Origin: Cesiribacter sp.
Lineage (GTDB): Bacteria > Bacteroidota > Bacteroidia > Cytophagales > Cyclobacteriaceae
NCBI GenBank assembly: GCA_030147305.1
Contig: JASLAE010000417.1
Coordinates: 1-6,362 of the forward strand
DNA: 6,362 nucleotides
Reading direction: 5' to 3'
Shown here: one piece after another, positions 1 through 5,492 of the stretch
Position numbering within the stretch: the first letter of the stretch is position 1
Layout of the letters: every line of letters begins with the position of its first letter
Notes under the pieces: model-generated
The model's database searches: none
Seen by the model: the letters and a program-made list of their open reading frames with translations, nothing else
Told to the model about the DNA's origin: nothing
Translations under genes and position numbers: made by a program

Positions 1-26
1 GTAGTATTTAAGGTCCGGGAAAGTAT

Positions 27-2591
27 TTAGAATGGATAGCCTATACCTATGTTCAGGATGATAGGATCCTGATCCCAGAAACTGCCTCCCTGTGGCTTGG
101 ACCCATAATTTTTATTAAAGAGCCAGCCGGCACTGTAATCGTAAGTGCCATCGTCACGCAGCTTCACACTTTGCGGGTTGAAAAGCTTTAGCCCCAGGTC
201 TAACCTGATAATAAGGAAGGAAAAGTCCAGGCGGAAACCATAGCCGGTACCCAGTGCAATCTGACGATAAAAATCATTGAATCTGAATTTACCACCAGGC
301 TGCGCTTCTGTCTCTCTTAGCCGCCATACGTTACCTGCATCGAGAAATAAGGCTCCGTTAAAGAAACCAAAGATATTGTGTCTGTATTCAATGCTGGCTT
401 CCAGCATTACCTCACCAGGTTGCTCAATCAGGTTGGTATACGTAATACTATCTACCTGCTGCGATGGGCTGGGGGTGTAAATGCCCGGGCCCAGACGCCT
501 TGGCCGGAATGCCCGGATGCTGTTACTACCGCCTGCGAAGAAAAACTTTTCGTAAGGCAAAGTAGGGGATACCGGCTGCCCTTCGGGACTTACGCCACCA
601 CTGCCATAGGGTATGGCTACCCCGGAATTAACACGCCATGCTAAAGCAGAGCCATCATTTATAGGGACAAACTTGCGATAGTCGTTGCTGAATTTTAAAA
701 ACTTATAAGTAGCCAGGCCGCTTTCATTTTCGCTGCCCGCATCTCTCAGAAAGTTGAAATTAACCAGGTTTTGGGTAGTACCGCCACTTTCTATAAAAGG
801 CCTGATGTAGCGCGATTCCTGCGTGTAGGTGCCGTAATTGTTTTTATTAAAGATCACAAAGGCATACATGCTGCTCACAAAGGAGTCGTTAAAAGAGTGA
901 ATATAGGGGTTGCCCGCCTGCTCCCACCTTTTCAATTGCTGCCAGAAAATGTTCTCTTCGGGGTTTGCGCCAAAATCTGACTGTATGATGTTGATGTCAA
1001 TAGGCACGAAGTTCCACTGGCGATTATAGAAATTGTTTCTGCGTTGTTTCTCTGTCTGCCAGGTGTAGTTGAGCGAAGTGTTAAAGGTATTTCGCTTAAA
1101 TACCTCGCGGTCGGTAAAGTTTGCACCAATCAGCCAGCGGGTTTTAGGGTTATACCGGCCAAACCTGTTACGCAATCTGCTGCTGACAGGTGCTAAAAAT
1201 TGCGGAAAGATAATAGAAAGGTTAGCGCCCAACAGGGTACTTCTAAAAGCACTGCTTGGATCTACCGGAGAAGGAATACCTTCTATTGAGGCTCTGGCAC
1301 CAAACTCCAGGTTCTCCAGATTGCCAAAGACATTACGCATGGTCCAGGTGGTGGTAAAGAAAGGCCCTGGAATGCCAACACTGTAGGTGAATCCTGCTTC
1401 GTTGCTGGTCTGGAAACGCTTAAGCGGGTTGGTGTAGATATAGCTGATAAACTTGCCATCGGCTGTATCGTAGTTGATGTTGATAAATTTAAAATTGTCG
1501 AGGTTGGCCAGCTGCTTCTGCGTTTCCAGGGTATTGGATTTGCTGTAAAGACTGTCCTTTCTGATAAACACCCTTCTGTCGAGCACTTTCTTAGAGTAAT
1601 TATCTTCGAAGTATCTGTAGGTTATGCCATTAAGCTCACGGCCATTACGCCCCGAAAGATCGCCGCGGGCAGTTGCATCTGTTACAAAAACCACTGAATC
1701 TACTGTAAACTGCCTGTGGTAACCCCTGTTAGCCGGCCGTAAGATCTCGGTAACCACTGAAACACTGTGATCTTCCAGCGTGGAGTCAACATTAAACTCG
1801 ATGTATTGCTGGCTAAATTCGTAGTACCCATTATCGCGCAACAAGTCGCTGATGCGGTTCCGTTCTGCTGCCAGATCGGCCTGATCATATCGTTCGCCCT
1901 GTATCAGAAAAGATTCGGCGTTGTTACGCTCCAGCAATTCCCGTATTTGCTGGTTGCTTAGCTTAATCCACAAAGTGTCGATGGTGTAGCCTGTTTTTTC
2001 TACCATGTGATAGACCACACTTACTTTTCTGCCGATGGTATCGGCCGTGTAATGTGTTTCGGCATTGAAAAAACCTTTGTTTTTCAGGTATTGAGCCATT
2101 TGTTCTGCACTTTCGGCAGAGAGCAGGCTATCATAAACAGTTACCGGCTCGCCTATGCGCATGAGCATATTGCCCTCGTCAAGCACCCTGTTTATTTTTT
2201 CAATCTTAGATTCTTTCTTTTCCTGAAGCCGCGCCTGCCGGGTGTCCTTGCCTTCTTCGTCGGCTTCCGCTATTCTTTTGTTGTATTTTGCTTCTGTTTT
2301 TTCTCTTTTGCGCCTTAATTTATCAGGGTTATAAAACCGCTCACCCAGGTAATAGATACTCACGTAAGGTGCCCAGGGAATCAGGGGCGTGCGTACATTT
2401 TCTTGTTGCCTGTAAAAATCGTCCAGCTCATCGGTAGGGATGGTTTTATTGCCCTCGATGCTTTGCTGGTAAAGCAGCATCTGGTTTTCTTCTAAATGTT
2501 TAATACCCAGACAACCCTGTAACAGGCTCAGCGATAAGAAAAATGTAAAAGTGCGGACAAAAGCCCGCAAGAAACAATAATTTCGTGTCAT
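27..2591 (-). CDS. tamL: TamL-like outer-membrane lipoprotein of the BamA/TamA family
   Basis: Outer-membrane assembly protein of 854 residues; family members insert or assemble proteins or envelope components, and TamL is thought to replace TamA beside TamB in Bacteroidota. The N terminus is a lipoprotein signal peptide: basic residues, a hydrophobic stretch (FTFFLSLSLL) and lipobox L24-Q-G-C27, so C27 should be lipidated. Residues about 88-139 form a very charged, probably helical insert. About 148-199, 200-287 and 290-395 look like POTRA repeats, with the recurring 'NKGFF' and 'DNGYY' turns. From about 398 the pattern is an aromatic-rich beta-barrel (Bac_surface_Ag type). The loop-6 motif is IRAF (692-695), followed by RPRRLGPG; the C-terminal residue is Phe, as expected for a BAM substrate. 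The ATG interlocks with that of the divergent methyltransferase gene. A TTG at codon 8 would also leave a workable signal peptide. The gene is intact. BamA itself is less likely because of the lipobox and charged insert. No TamB gene is in the window. Confidence 0.9.
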   Translation of the reverse strand: MTRNYCFLRAFVRTFTFFLSLSLLQGCLGIKHLEENQMLLYQQSIEGNKTIPTDELDDFYRQQENVRTPLIPWAPYVSIYYLGERFYNPDKLRRKREKTEAKYNKRIAEADEEGKDTRQARLQEKKESKIEKINRVLDEGNMLMRIGEPVTVYDSLLSAESAEQMAQYLKNKGFFNAETHYTADTIGRKVSVVYHMVEKTGYTIDTLWIKLSNQQIRELLERNNAESFLIQGERYDQADLAAERNRISDLLRDNGYYEFSQQYIEFNVDSTLEDHSVSVVTEILRPANRGYHRQFTVDSVVFVTDATARGDLSGRNGRELNGITYRYFEDNYSKKVLDRRVFIRKDSLYSKSNTLETQKQLANLDNFKFININYDTADGKFISYIYTNPLKRFQTSNEAGFTYSVGIPGPFFTTTWTMRNVFGNLENLEFGARASIEGIPSPVDPSSAFRSTLLGANLSIIFPQFLAPVSSRLRNRFGRYNPKTRWLIGANFTDREVFKRNTFNTSLNYTWQTEKQRRNNFYNRQWNFVPIDINIIQSDFGANPEENIFWQQLKRWEQAGNPYIHSFNDSFVSSMYAFVIFNKNNYGTYTQESRYIRPFIESGGTTQNLVNFNFLRDAGSENESGLATYKFLKFSNDYRKFVPINDGSALAWRVNSGVAIPYGSGGVSPEGQPVSPTLPYEKFFFAGGSNSIRAFRPRRLGPGIYTPSPSQQVDSITYTNLIEQPGEVMLEASIEYRHNIFGFFNGALFLDAGNVWRLRETEAQPGGKFRFNDFYRQIALGTGYGFRLDFSFLIIRLDLGLKLFNPQSVKLRDDGTYDYSAGWLFNKNYGSKPQGGSFWDQDPIILNIGIGYPF
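2578..2585 (+). promoter_or_regulatory. Possible -7 element for the RNA methyltransferase gene
   Basis: TAATTTCG matches the Bacteroidota -7 consensus TAnnTTTG at all fixed positions except C for the third T. It ends four bases before the ATG at 2590, so transcription from it would start at or next to the start codon and give a leaderless or nearly leaderless mRNA. No TTTG-like -33 element is visible about 19 bases upstream. It lies inside the tamL coding region and is a weak call. Confidence 0.25.
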
Positions 2592-3342
2592 GGTCTCTAA
2601 AAAACTAAGTAGCCTTATACGTTCGCTACACCAGAAAAAGTACAGAAAAAAAGAAGGTCTTTTTTTGGTGGAAGGAGCAAAAAGTGTGCTAGAAGTATTA
2701 CAATCCGGCTACAGCATAAAAACGCTTGTTGGTACAGCAATGTTTCTCACAGAACACCAGTCTTTACTCAAGCAGCCTTATTATGATTTAGTGGAGGCTG
2801 GCGAAGCAGAACTTACTGCCCTTGGCACCCTTCAAACTAATACTACTGCCCTGGCCGTTGTTGAAATGCAGGACAATGAACCCTTACAGGCTGCTACAGG
2901 GGAGTGGGTGCTCTTGCTCGATGATGTGGGGGATCCCGGAAACCTTGGTACAATTATTCGCATTGCTGACTGGTATGGCATTTCTAAAGTTATTTGTTCA
3001 GATACTACGGTAGACTATTATAATCCAAAAGTAATTGCTTCCTCAAAAGGCTCATTTACCCGGGTAAGGGCATATTACACAGAACTTATCTCATTTCTGC
3101 AAGAGCAGGAACAGCACATCCCCGTCTTTGGCGCAGACCTTGCAGGCACCTCAGTGCATGAATTTACATTTCCGGAAACAGGCTACCTGTTGATGGGCAG
3201 CGAATCGCACGGTATTTCTGCAGCGCTTGCAGCCCGGCTCAGTGGCAAAATCACAATTCCAGCCTATGGGGCTGCTGAATCATTGAATGTAGCCATTGCT
3301 ACTGCCATTATTTGCGATAACCTGAAAAGGCAGCAGCGCTAA
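2590..3342 (+). CDS. SpoU/TrmH-family RNA 2'-O-ribose methyltransferase
   Basis: Cytoplasmic SAM-dependent enzyme that methylates a ribose 2'-OH in rRNA or tRNA. It has 250 residues, normal for the two-domain members. Residues about 8-95 match the SpoU substrate-binding domain (RSLHQKKYRKKEGLFLVEG, then alternating strands). Residues about 105-245 form the SPOUT knot domain with all three motifs: motif 1 DPGNLGTIIR (115-124; N118 and the probable catalytic R124), motif 2 LLMGSESHGI (200-209; E205), and motif 3 IPAYGAAESLNVAIA (223-237; S231-L-N233). The start is supported because SKK...IRSLHQKKYR sits where family members normally begin. No Shine-Dalgarno sequence precedes the ATG, and the upstream DNA is entirely tamL coding sequence. 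The gene converges on yhhQ with a 24-base gap. The target (for example 23S Gm2251 as in RlmB, or a tRNA site) cannot be read from the sequence, so no symbol is given. Confidence 0.93.
   Translation: MVSKKLSSLIRSLHQKKYRKKEGLFLVEGAKSVLEVLQSGYSIKTLVGTAMFLTEHQSLLKQPYYDLVEAGEAELTALGTLQTNTTALAVVEMQDNEPLQAATGEWVLLLDDVGDPGNLGTIIRIADWYGISKVICSDTTVDYYNPKVIASSKGSFTRVRAYYTELISFLQEQEQHIPVFGADLAGTSVHEFTFPETGYLLMGSESHGISAALAARLSGKITIPAYGAAESLNVAIATAIICDNLKRQQR
2600..2607 (-). promoter_or_regulatory. Possible -7 element for tamL
   Basis: On the minus strand this reads TAGTTTTT, matching TAnnTTTG except for the final G. It lies eight bases before the tamL ATG, inside the methyltransferase coding region, so any 5' leader would be only a few bases. 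No clear -33 element is seen. A-rich coding DNA gives such matches easily, so confidence is low. Confidence 0.15.
2646..2666. repeat. Perfect 9-bp inverted repeat (A-tract/T-tract) near the methyltransferase start
   Basis: Arms AAAAAAAGA (2646-2654) and TCTTTTTTT (2658-2666) are exact reverse complements around the 3-base loop AGG. The repeat lies within codons 19-26 of the methyltransferase (KKEGLFL) and about 55 bases upstream of the tamL start. The encoded residues resemble family-conserved ones, so the symmetry may be a coding coincidence. The arms hold only one G/C pair each, so the hairpin would be weak and is not a typical terminator. Confidence 0.55.
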
Positions 3343-3366
3343 TCCCTTTCAATGGGCATATCTTGC
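3343..3366. other. 24-bp convergent intergenic gap without visible terminator
   Basis: This gap separates the stop of the methyltransferase gene (plus) from the stop of yhhQ (minus). The only dyad seen is CCC-7 bases-GGG (3344-3356), too short to be a convincing terminator, and no U-tract follows it on either strand. Confidence 0.5.
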
Positions 3367-4146
3367 TCAGGCCATCATTTCTTTTTGTTCTATTGGTTTT
3401 CCCTCTTTCTCCAGGAAACGGTCTATGAGCTTATGAGCCGGATATAACAGCGGTGTTAACAGCACAGCTACAAGAAATTTATAGATATAGTTGAGCAGGG
3501 AAACACTGATGATCTGTTCCATGGGCCAGTTACCAAAAATGTAAAAAGCAATGAAAATGACTACAAAGCTATCGATGAGCTGAGAGACAACCGTAGAGCC
3601 GGTAGCGCGCAACCATAACCAGCGGGAGTTGGTAAGGTTACGCAGCTTCTGGAATACCCATGCATCCACCAGTTGCCCAATTAAAAATGCAGTTAGAGAA
3701 CCAAAGATGATGCCCAGGCCCTGCTGATAGATAAGCGTATAAGCGTAGTTGATGTTGAATGGCCTGCCTTCCGGGTCTGTGCTGTTTAGCTGCTGCCAGA
3801 AGGCGGCAGGCTCCAGTTTAGTGACCCACCAGATAATTCCGAAGGCATATAAAATAAGGGCAGCGGTTAGAAAGCTGATACGGCGCACCCCGTCTCTGCC
3901 AAAATATTCATTGATGAGGTCTGTTGTGATAAAGACAACTGGCCAGATAATAACGCCAGCGGTAAGATTAAAATCCAGAACATAACCCGGGAGCAGGGGT
4001 AGCTGGGCCGGGGGCAGGCCCATGGTGGCCTCCAGAGAGAATATTTTGACTCCCAGCAGCTCTGCCAGTAGGGCATTTGTAATAAACAATGCTGCCAGCA
4101 ACAGGTACAGGCGAAACCGTTGCGAGCTAAGGCTGTAGGTTTTCAT
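3367..4146 (-). CDS. yhhQ: Queuosine precursor transporter, YhhQ/VUT family
   Basis: Inner-membrane protein of 259 residues from the family that imports queuosine precursors (preQ0 or preQ1 in E. coli YhhQ) for the wobble-base modification of tRNAs with GUN anticodons. Six hydrophobic segments are visible at about 11-31, 62-77, 89-109, 141-163, 186-205 and 213-237. Family hallmarks are the TDLINEYFGRDGVRR stretch (75-89) after the second segment and the polar in-membrane motif STVVSQLIDSF (184-194; Q189, D192). The C-terminal tail is charged (EKEGKPIEQKE). The ATG overlaps the rnz stop as ATGA, and a purine-rich GGGGAGGA sits directly before it, so translation is probably coupled to rnz. No other queuosine gene (queA, tgt, queC-F) is in the window, so whether the cell salvages or makes preQ1 is not shown. 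The exact substrate is inferred from the family. Confidence 0.9.
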   Translation of the reverse strand: MKTYSLSSQRFRLYLLLAALFITNALLAELLGVKIFSLEATMGLPPAQLPLLPGYVLDFNLTAGVIIWPVVFITTDLINEYFGRDGVRRISFLTAALILYAFGIIWWVTKLEPAAFWQQLNSTDPEGRPFNINYAYTLIYQQGLGIIFGSLTAFLIGQLVDAWVFQKLRNLTNSRWLWLRATGSTVVSQLIDSFVVIFIAFYIFGNWPMEQIISVSLLNYIYKFLVAVLLTPLLYPAHKLIDRFLEKEGKPIEQKEMMA

Positions 4147-5063
4147 TCCTCCCCAATATCGATGGTTTCGCCCTCTACTGCAAGCTGTGTATTATAAAAC
4201 ACTTCTCTGGCTTCCTTCAACAGGGGCGACAGGTCTTTGTAGCGAACAGAGTAATGGCCCAGTACCAGCAGATTGGCATTGGCCTCTTTGGCGATCAGGC
4301 CAGCCTGGCGGGCAGTAGAGTGGTGGGTTTGTGTGGCCCGTTCTTCAAACTCTGTGGTAAAGGTAGACTCGTGGTAGAGCACGTCTACATTCTTAATGTA
4401 GGGAATGATCGAGGGTGCATAACGGGTATCGGAGCAGTAGGCATAAGCACGTGAGCGGCGGGGGGGCAGGGTATAGTCCAGGCAGCGATATAATAGCTTA
4501 CCTTCCGGGTCATGCACATCCTTTCCTTCTTTTAGCTGCGCAATTTGCTCGCCAGACATGCTGGTGTCGTATTTAGTTTTATTAAAGCGGCGGCTTTTAG
4601 ATTTTTCCCTGAATACAAAACCCGTGCAAGCAATGCGATGGACCAGCGGAATAGTATGAACAGTCAGCAGCCTGCTTTCATAAAGAAGGCCGGGAGTTTG
4701 ATGCTCCACGGCCGTAAATGATAATGGGTAATTAAGAATGGTGCCACTGTGCCGCAGCTGCAGCGTAATAATTTCATCTAAACCCGCCGGACCAAATATC
4801 TTCAAGGCATGTTCACGGCCCTGCAGATGCATGGTGAGCAACAAGCCCATCAGGCCCAGGTAATGATCTCCGTGCAGGTGGCTGATAAAAATGTGGCTGA
4901 TCTTATGAAAGCGAATCCGGTAGCGTATCAGTTGCATCTGGGTTCCTTCTCCACAGTCTATGAGGTAATACTCATTGTCTACCATCAGCAATTGTGCTGT
5001 CTGGTTCCTGTTATGCGCAGGTGTGGCAGAGTTTGAACCCAGTATTTTTACCTGAAAGGCCAA
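4143..5063 (-). CDS. rnz: Ribonuclease Z (tRNA 3' endonuclease)
   Basis: Zinc-dependent metallo-beta-lactamase-fold endonuclease that removes the 3' trailer of precursor tRNAs. At 306 residues it is the usual short (tRNase Z-S) length. The full metal set is visible: SHLHGDH (61-67; H62, H64, D66, H67), H142 in VHRIACTGF, D212 in CSDTRY, and H270 in GHYSVRY. H248 lies in the THHSTARQA motif, and the early DCGEGTQ (36-42) is also present. The region about 152-200 between H142 and D212 fits the flexible exosite arm that holds tRNA. The initiation codon is TTG, immediately after the in-frame TAA of the STAS gene. No upstream start is possible in this frame, and family members begin at this point (F-x-x-ILGSNSATP), so TTG is strongly favoured. 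The gene overlaps yhhQ by ATGA. All catalytic residues are present. Confidence 0.96.
   Translation of the reverse strand: MAFQVKILGSNSATPAHNRNQTAQLLMVDNEYYLIDCGEGTQMQLIRYRIRFHKISHIFISHLHGDHYLGLMGLLLTMHLQGREHALKIFGPAGLDEIITLQLRHSGTILNYPLSFTAVEHQTPGLLYESRLLTVHTIPLVHRIACTGFVFREKSKSRRFNKTKYDTSMSGEQIAQLKEGKDVHDPEGKLLYRCLDYTLPPRRSRAYAYCSDTRYAPSIIPYIKNVDVLYHESTFTTEFEERATQTHHSTARQAGLIAKEANANLLVLGHYSVRYKDLSPLLKEAREVFYNTQLAVEGETIDIGEE
4147..4154 (-). promoter_or_regulatory. Shine-Dalgarno-like GGGGAGGA before yhhQ
   Basis: On the minus strand GGGGAGGA immediately precedes the yhhQ ATG and overlaps the last codons of rnz (Gly-Glu-Glu). The GGAGG core has only one base of spacing, shorter than the usual 5-9, so it may instead help a terminating ribosome re-engage at the ATGA overlap, or be merely coding sequence. 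Confidence 0.4.
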
Positions 5064-5447
5064 TTAGTTCAGATTTTCGCCGCTGTTCATGTCGTTTTCA
5101 ATTTCATTCATGAAAACGGCATCAATTGCTTCTTCTCTACTTGGCAAAATATTAAGAACGTTGTCGAGTTGAGAGATCTTGATCAATTTCTGCACATGCT
5201 CAGTCGGGGCCGCAATAATAAAGATGCCACCATCTTCTGTAAGGATACGGTTGCCTACCAGTAGCGAGCTTAGCCCGCTGGAGTCAATGTATTTCACTTC
5301 AGAGATATCCAGCACAATGTTTTTTACGCCTTCAGCATGCAGGGTAATAAGTTCAGATTTGAGTTTGGGAGCCAAAGTGGTATCCAGCTTTTCTTCATGC
5401 AGCGAAACCAAGCTGTATCGCTCCTGCTTGTCAATAGAATATTTCAT
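5064..5447 (-). CDS. STAS-domain protein, anti-anti-sigma factor-like
   Basis: Single-domain cytosolic protein of 127 residues resembling SpoIIAA/RsbV anti-sigma factor antagonists. Residues about 8-112 form the STAS fold: strands YSLVSLHEE and NIVLDIS, the phosphorylation loop IDSSGLSSLL (54-63), then GGIFIIAAP and a C-terminal helix. S57 in D55-S-S-G58 matches the serine phosphorylated by RsbW/SpoIIAB kinases. The C-terminal tail (about 113-127) is polar and acidic. No HATPase kinase, PP2C phosphatase or sigma factor lies nearby, so the partner is unknown. It ends directly against the rnz start and has its own -7 element, making it the likely first gene of a STAS-rnz-yhhQ unit. From memory, a STAS gene beside rnz recurs in Cytophagales-type genomes; I cannot check this. 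The partner-switching role is inferred from the family. Confidence 0.88.
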   Translation of the reverse strand: MKYSIDKQERYSLVSLHEEKLDTTLAPKLKSELITLHAEGVKNIVLDISEVKYIDSSGLSSLLVGNRILTEDGGIFIIAAPTEHVQKLIKISQLDNVLNILPSREEAIDAVFMNEIENDMNSGENLN

Positions 5448-5452
5448 TCTCC
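5448..5452 (-). promoter_or_regulatory. Weak SD-like GGAGA before the STAS gene
   Basis: GGAGA on the minus strand abuts the ATG at 5447, preceded by a run of eight Ts (5453-5460). The spacing is too short for a standard Shine-Dalgarno pairing. The start is supported mainly by protein fit and the nearby promoter element. Confidence 0.3.
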
Positions 5453-5467
5453 AAAAAAAAGTTTAGC

Positions 5468-5476
5468 GCAAAGTTA
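5468..5476 (-). promoter_or_regulatory. Bacteroidota-type -7 promoter element for STAS-rnz-yhhQ
   Basis: The minus strand reads TAACTTTGC, an exact match to the TAnnTTTG -7 consensus plus the frequent following C. It lies 21 bases from the STAS ATG, giving a predicted leader of roughly 15 bases containing a T8 run. It sits in the only non-coding gap wide enough for a promoter in the minus-strand run. No TTTG-like -33 box is seen 17-23 bases upstream, so the call rests on the -7 element and its position. Confidence 0.6.
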
Positions 5477-5490
5477 GTAAAAACAACTAA
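5474..5490. repeat. Short inverted repeat overlapping the STAS promoter element
   Basis: TTAGT (5474-5478) and ACTAA (5486-5490) are exact reverse complements with a 7-base spacer, and one arm overlaps the -7 element. It could be an operator half-site pair or a chance AT-rich dyad. It is too weak to be the purC terminator. Confidence 0.3.
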
Positions 5491-5492
5491 AA

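Noticed and set aside
1..26. Terminator downstream of tamL
   Set aside because: Only 26 bases are visible after the stop, and they show no stem-loop with a U-tract; a terminator could lie beyond the edge.
483..490. Palindrome GCCCGGGC
   Set aside because: An 8-bp palindrome within conserved TamL loop-6 codons (Gly-Pro-Gly); expected by chance in GC-rich codons.
1069..1386. 105-codon open frame on the plus strand
   Set aside because: It lies wholly antisense to the tamL barrel region, has no recognisable domain, and the tamL frame is intact with clear family motifs.
2007..2318. 103-codon plus-strand frame rich in Phe, resembling a membrane protein
   Set aside because: The hydrophobic look comes from the complement of Lys/Glu-rich codons in the charged segment of TamL.
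2552..2569. Possible hairpin TGCGG-8 bases-CCGCA upstream of the methyltransferase gene
   Set aside because: Only five base pairs with an 8-base loop, inside the tamL signal-peptide codons, and no U-tract; not convincing as a terminator or attenuator.
5179..5466. 95-codon open frame on the plus strand opposite the STAS gene
   Set aside because: Serine-rich complement of the STAS coding sequence with no domain; the STAS fold on the minus strand is convincing.
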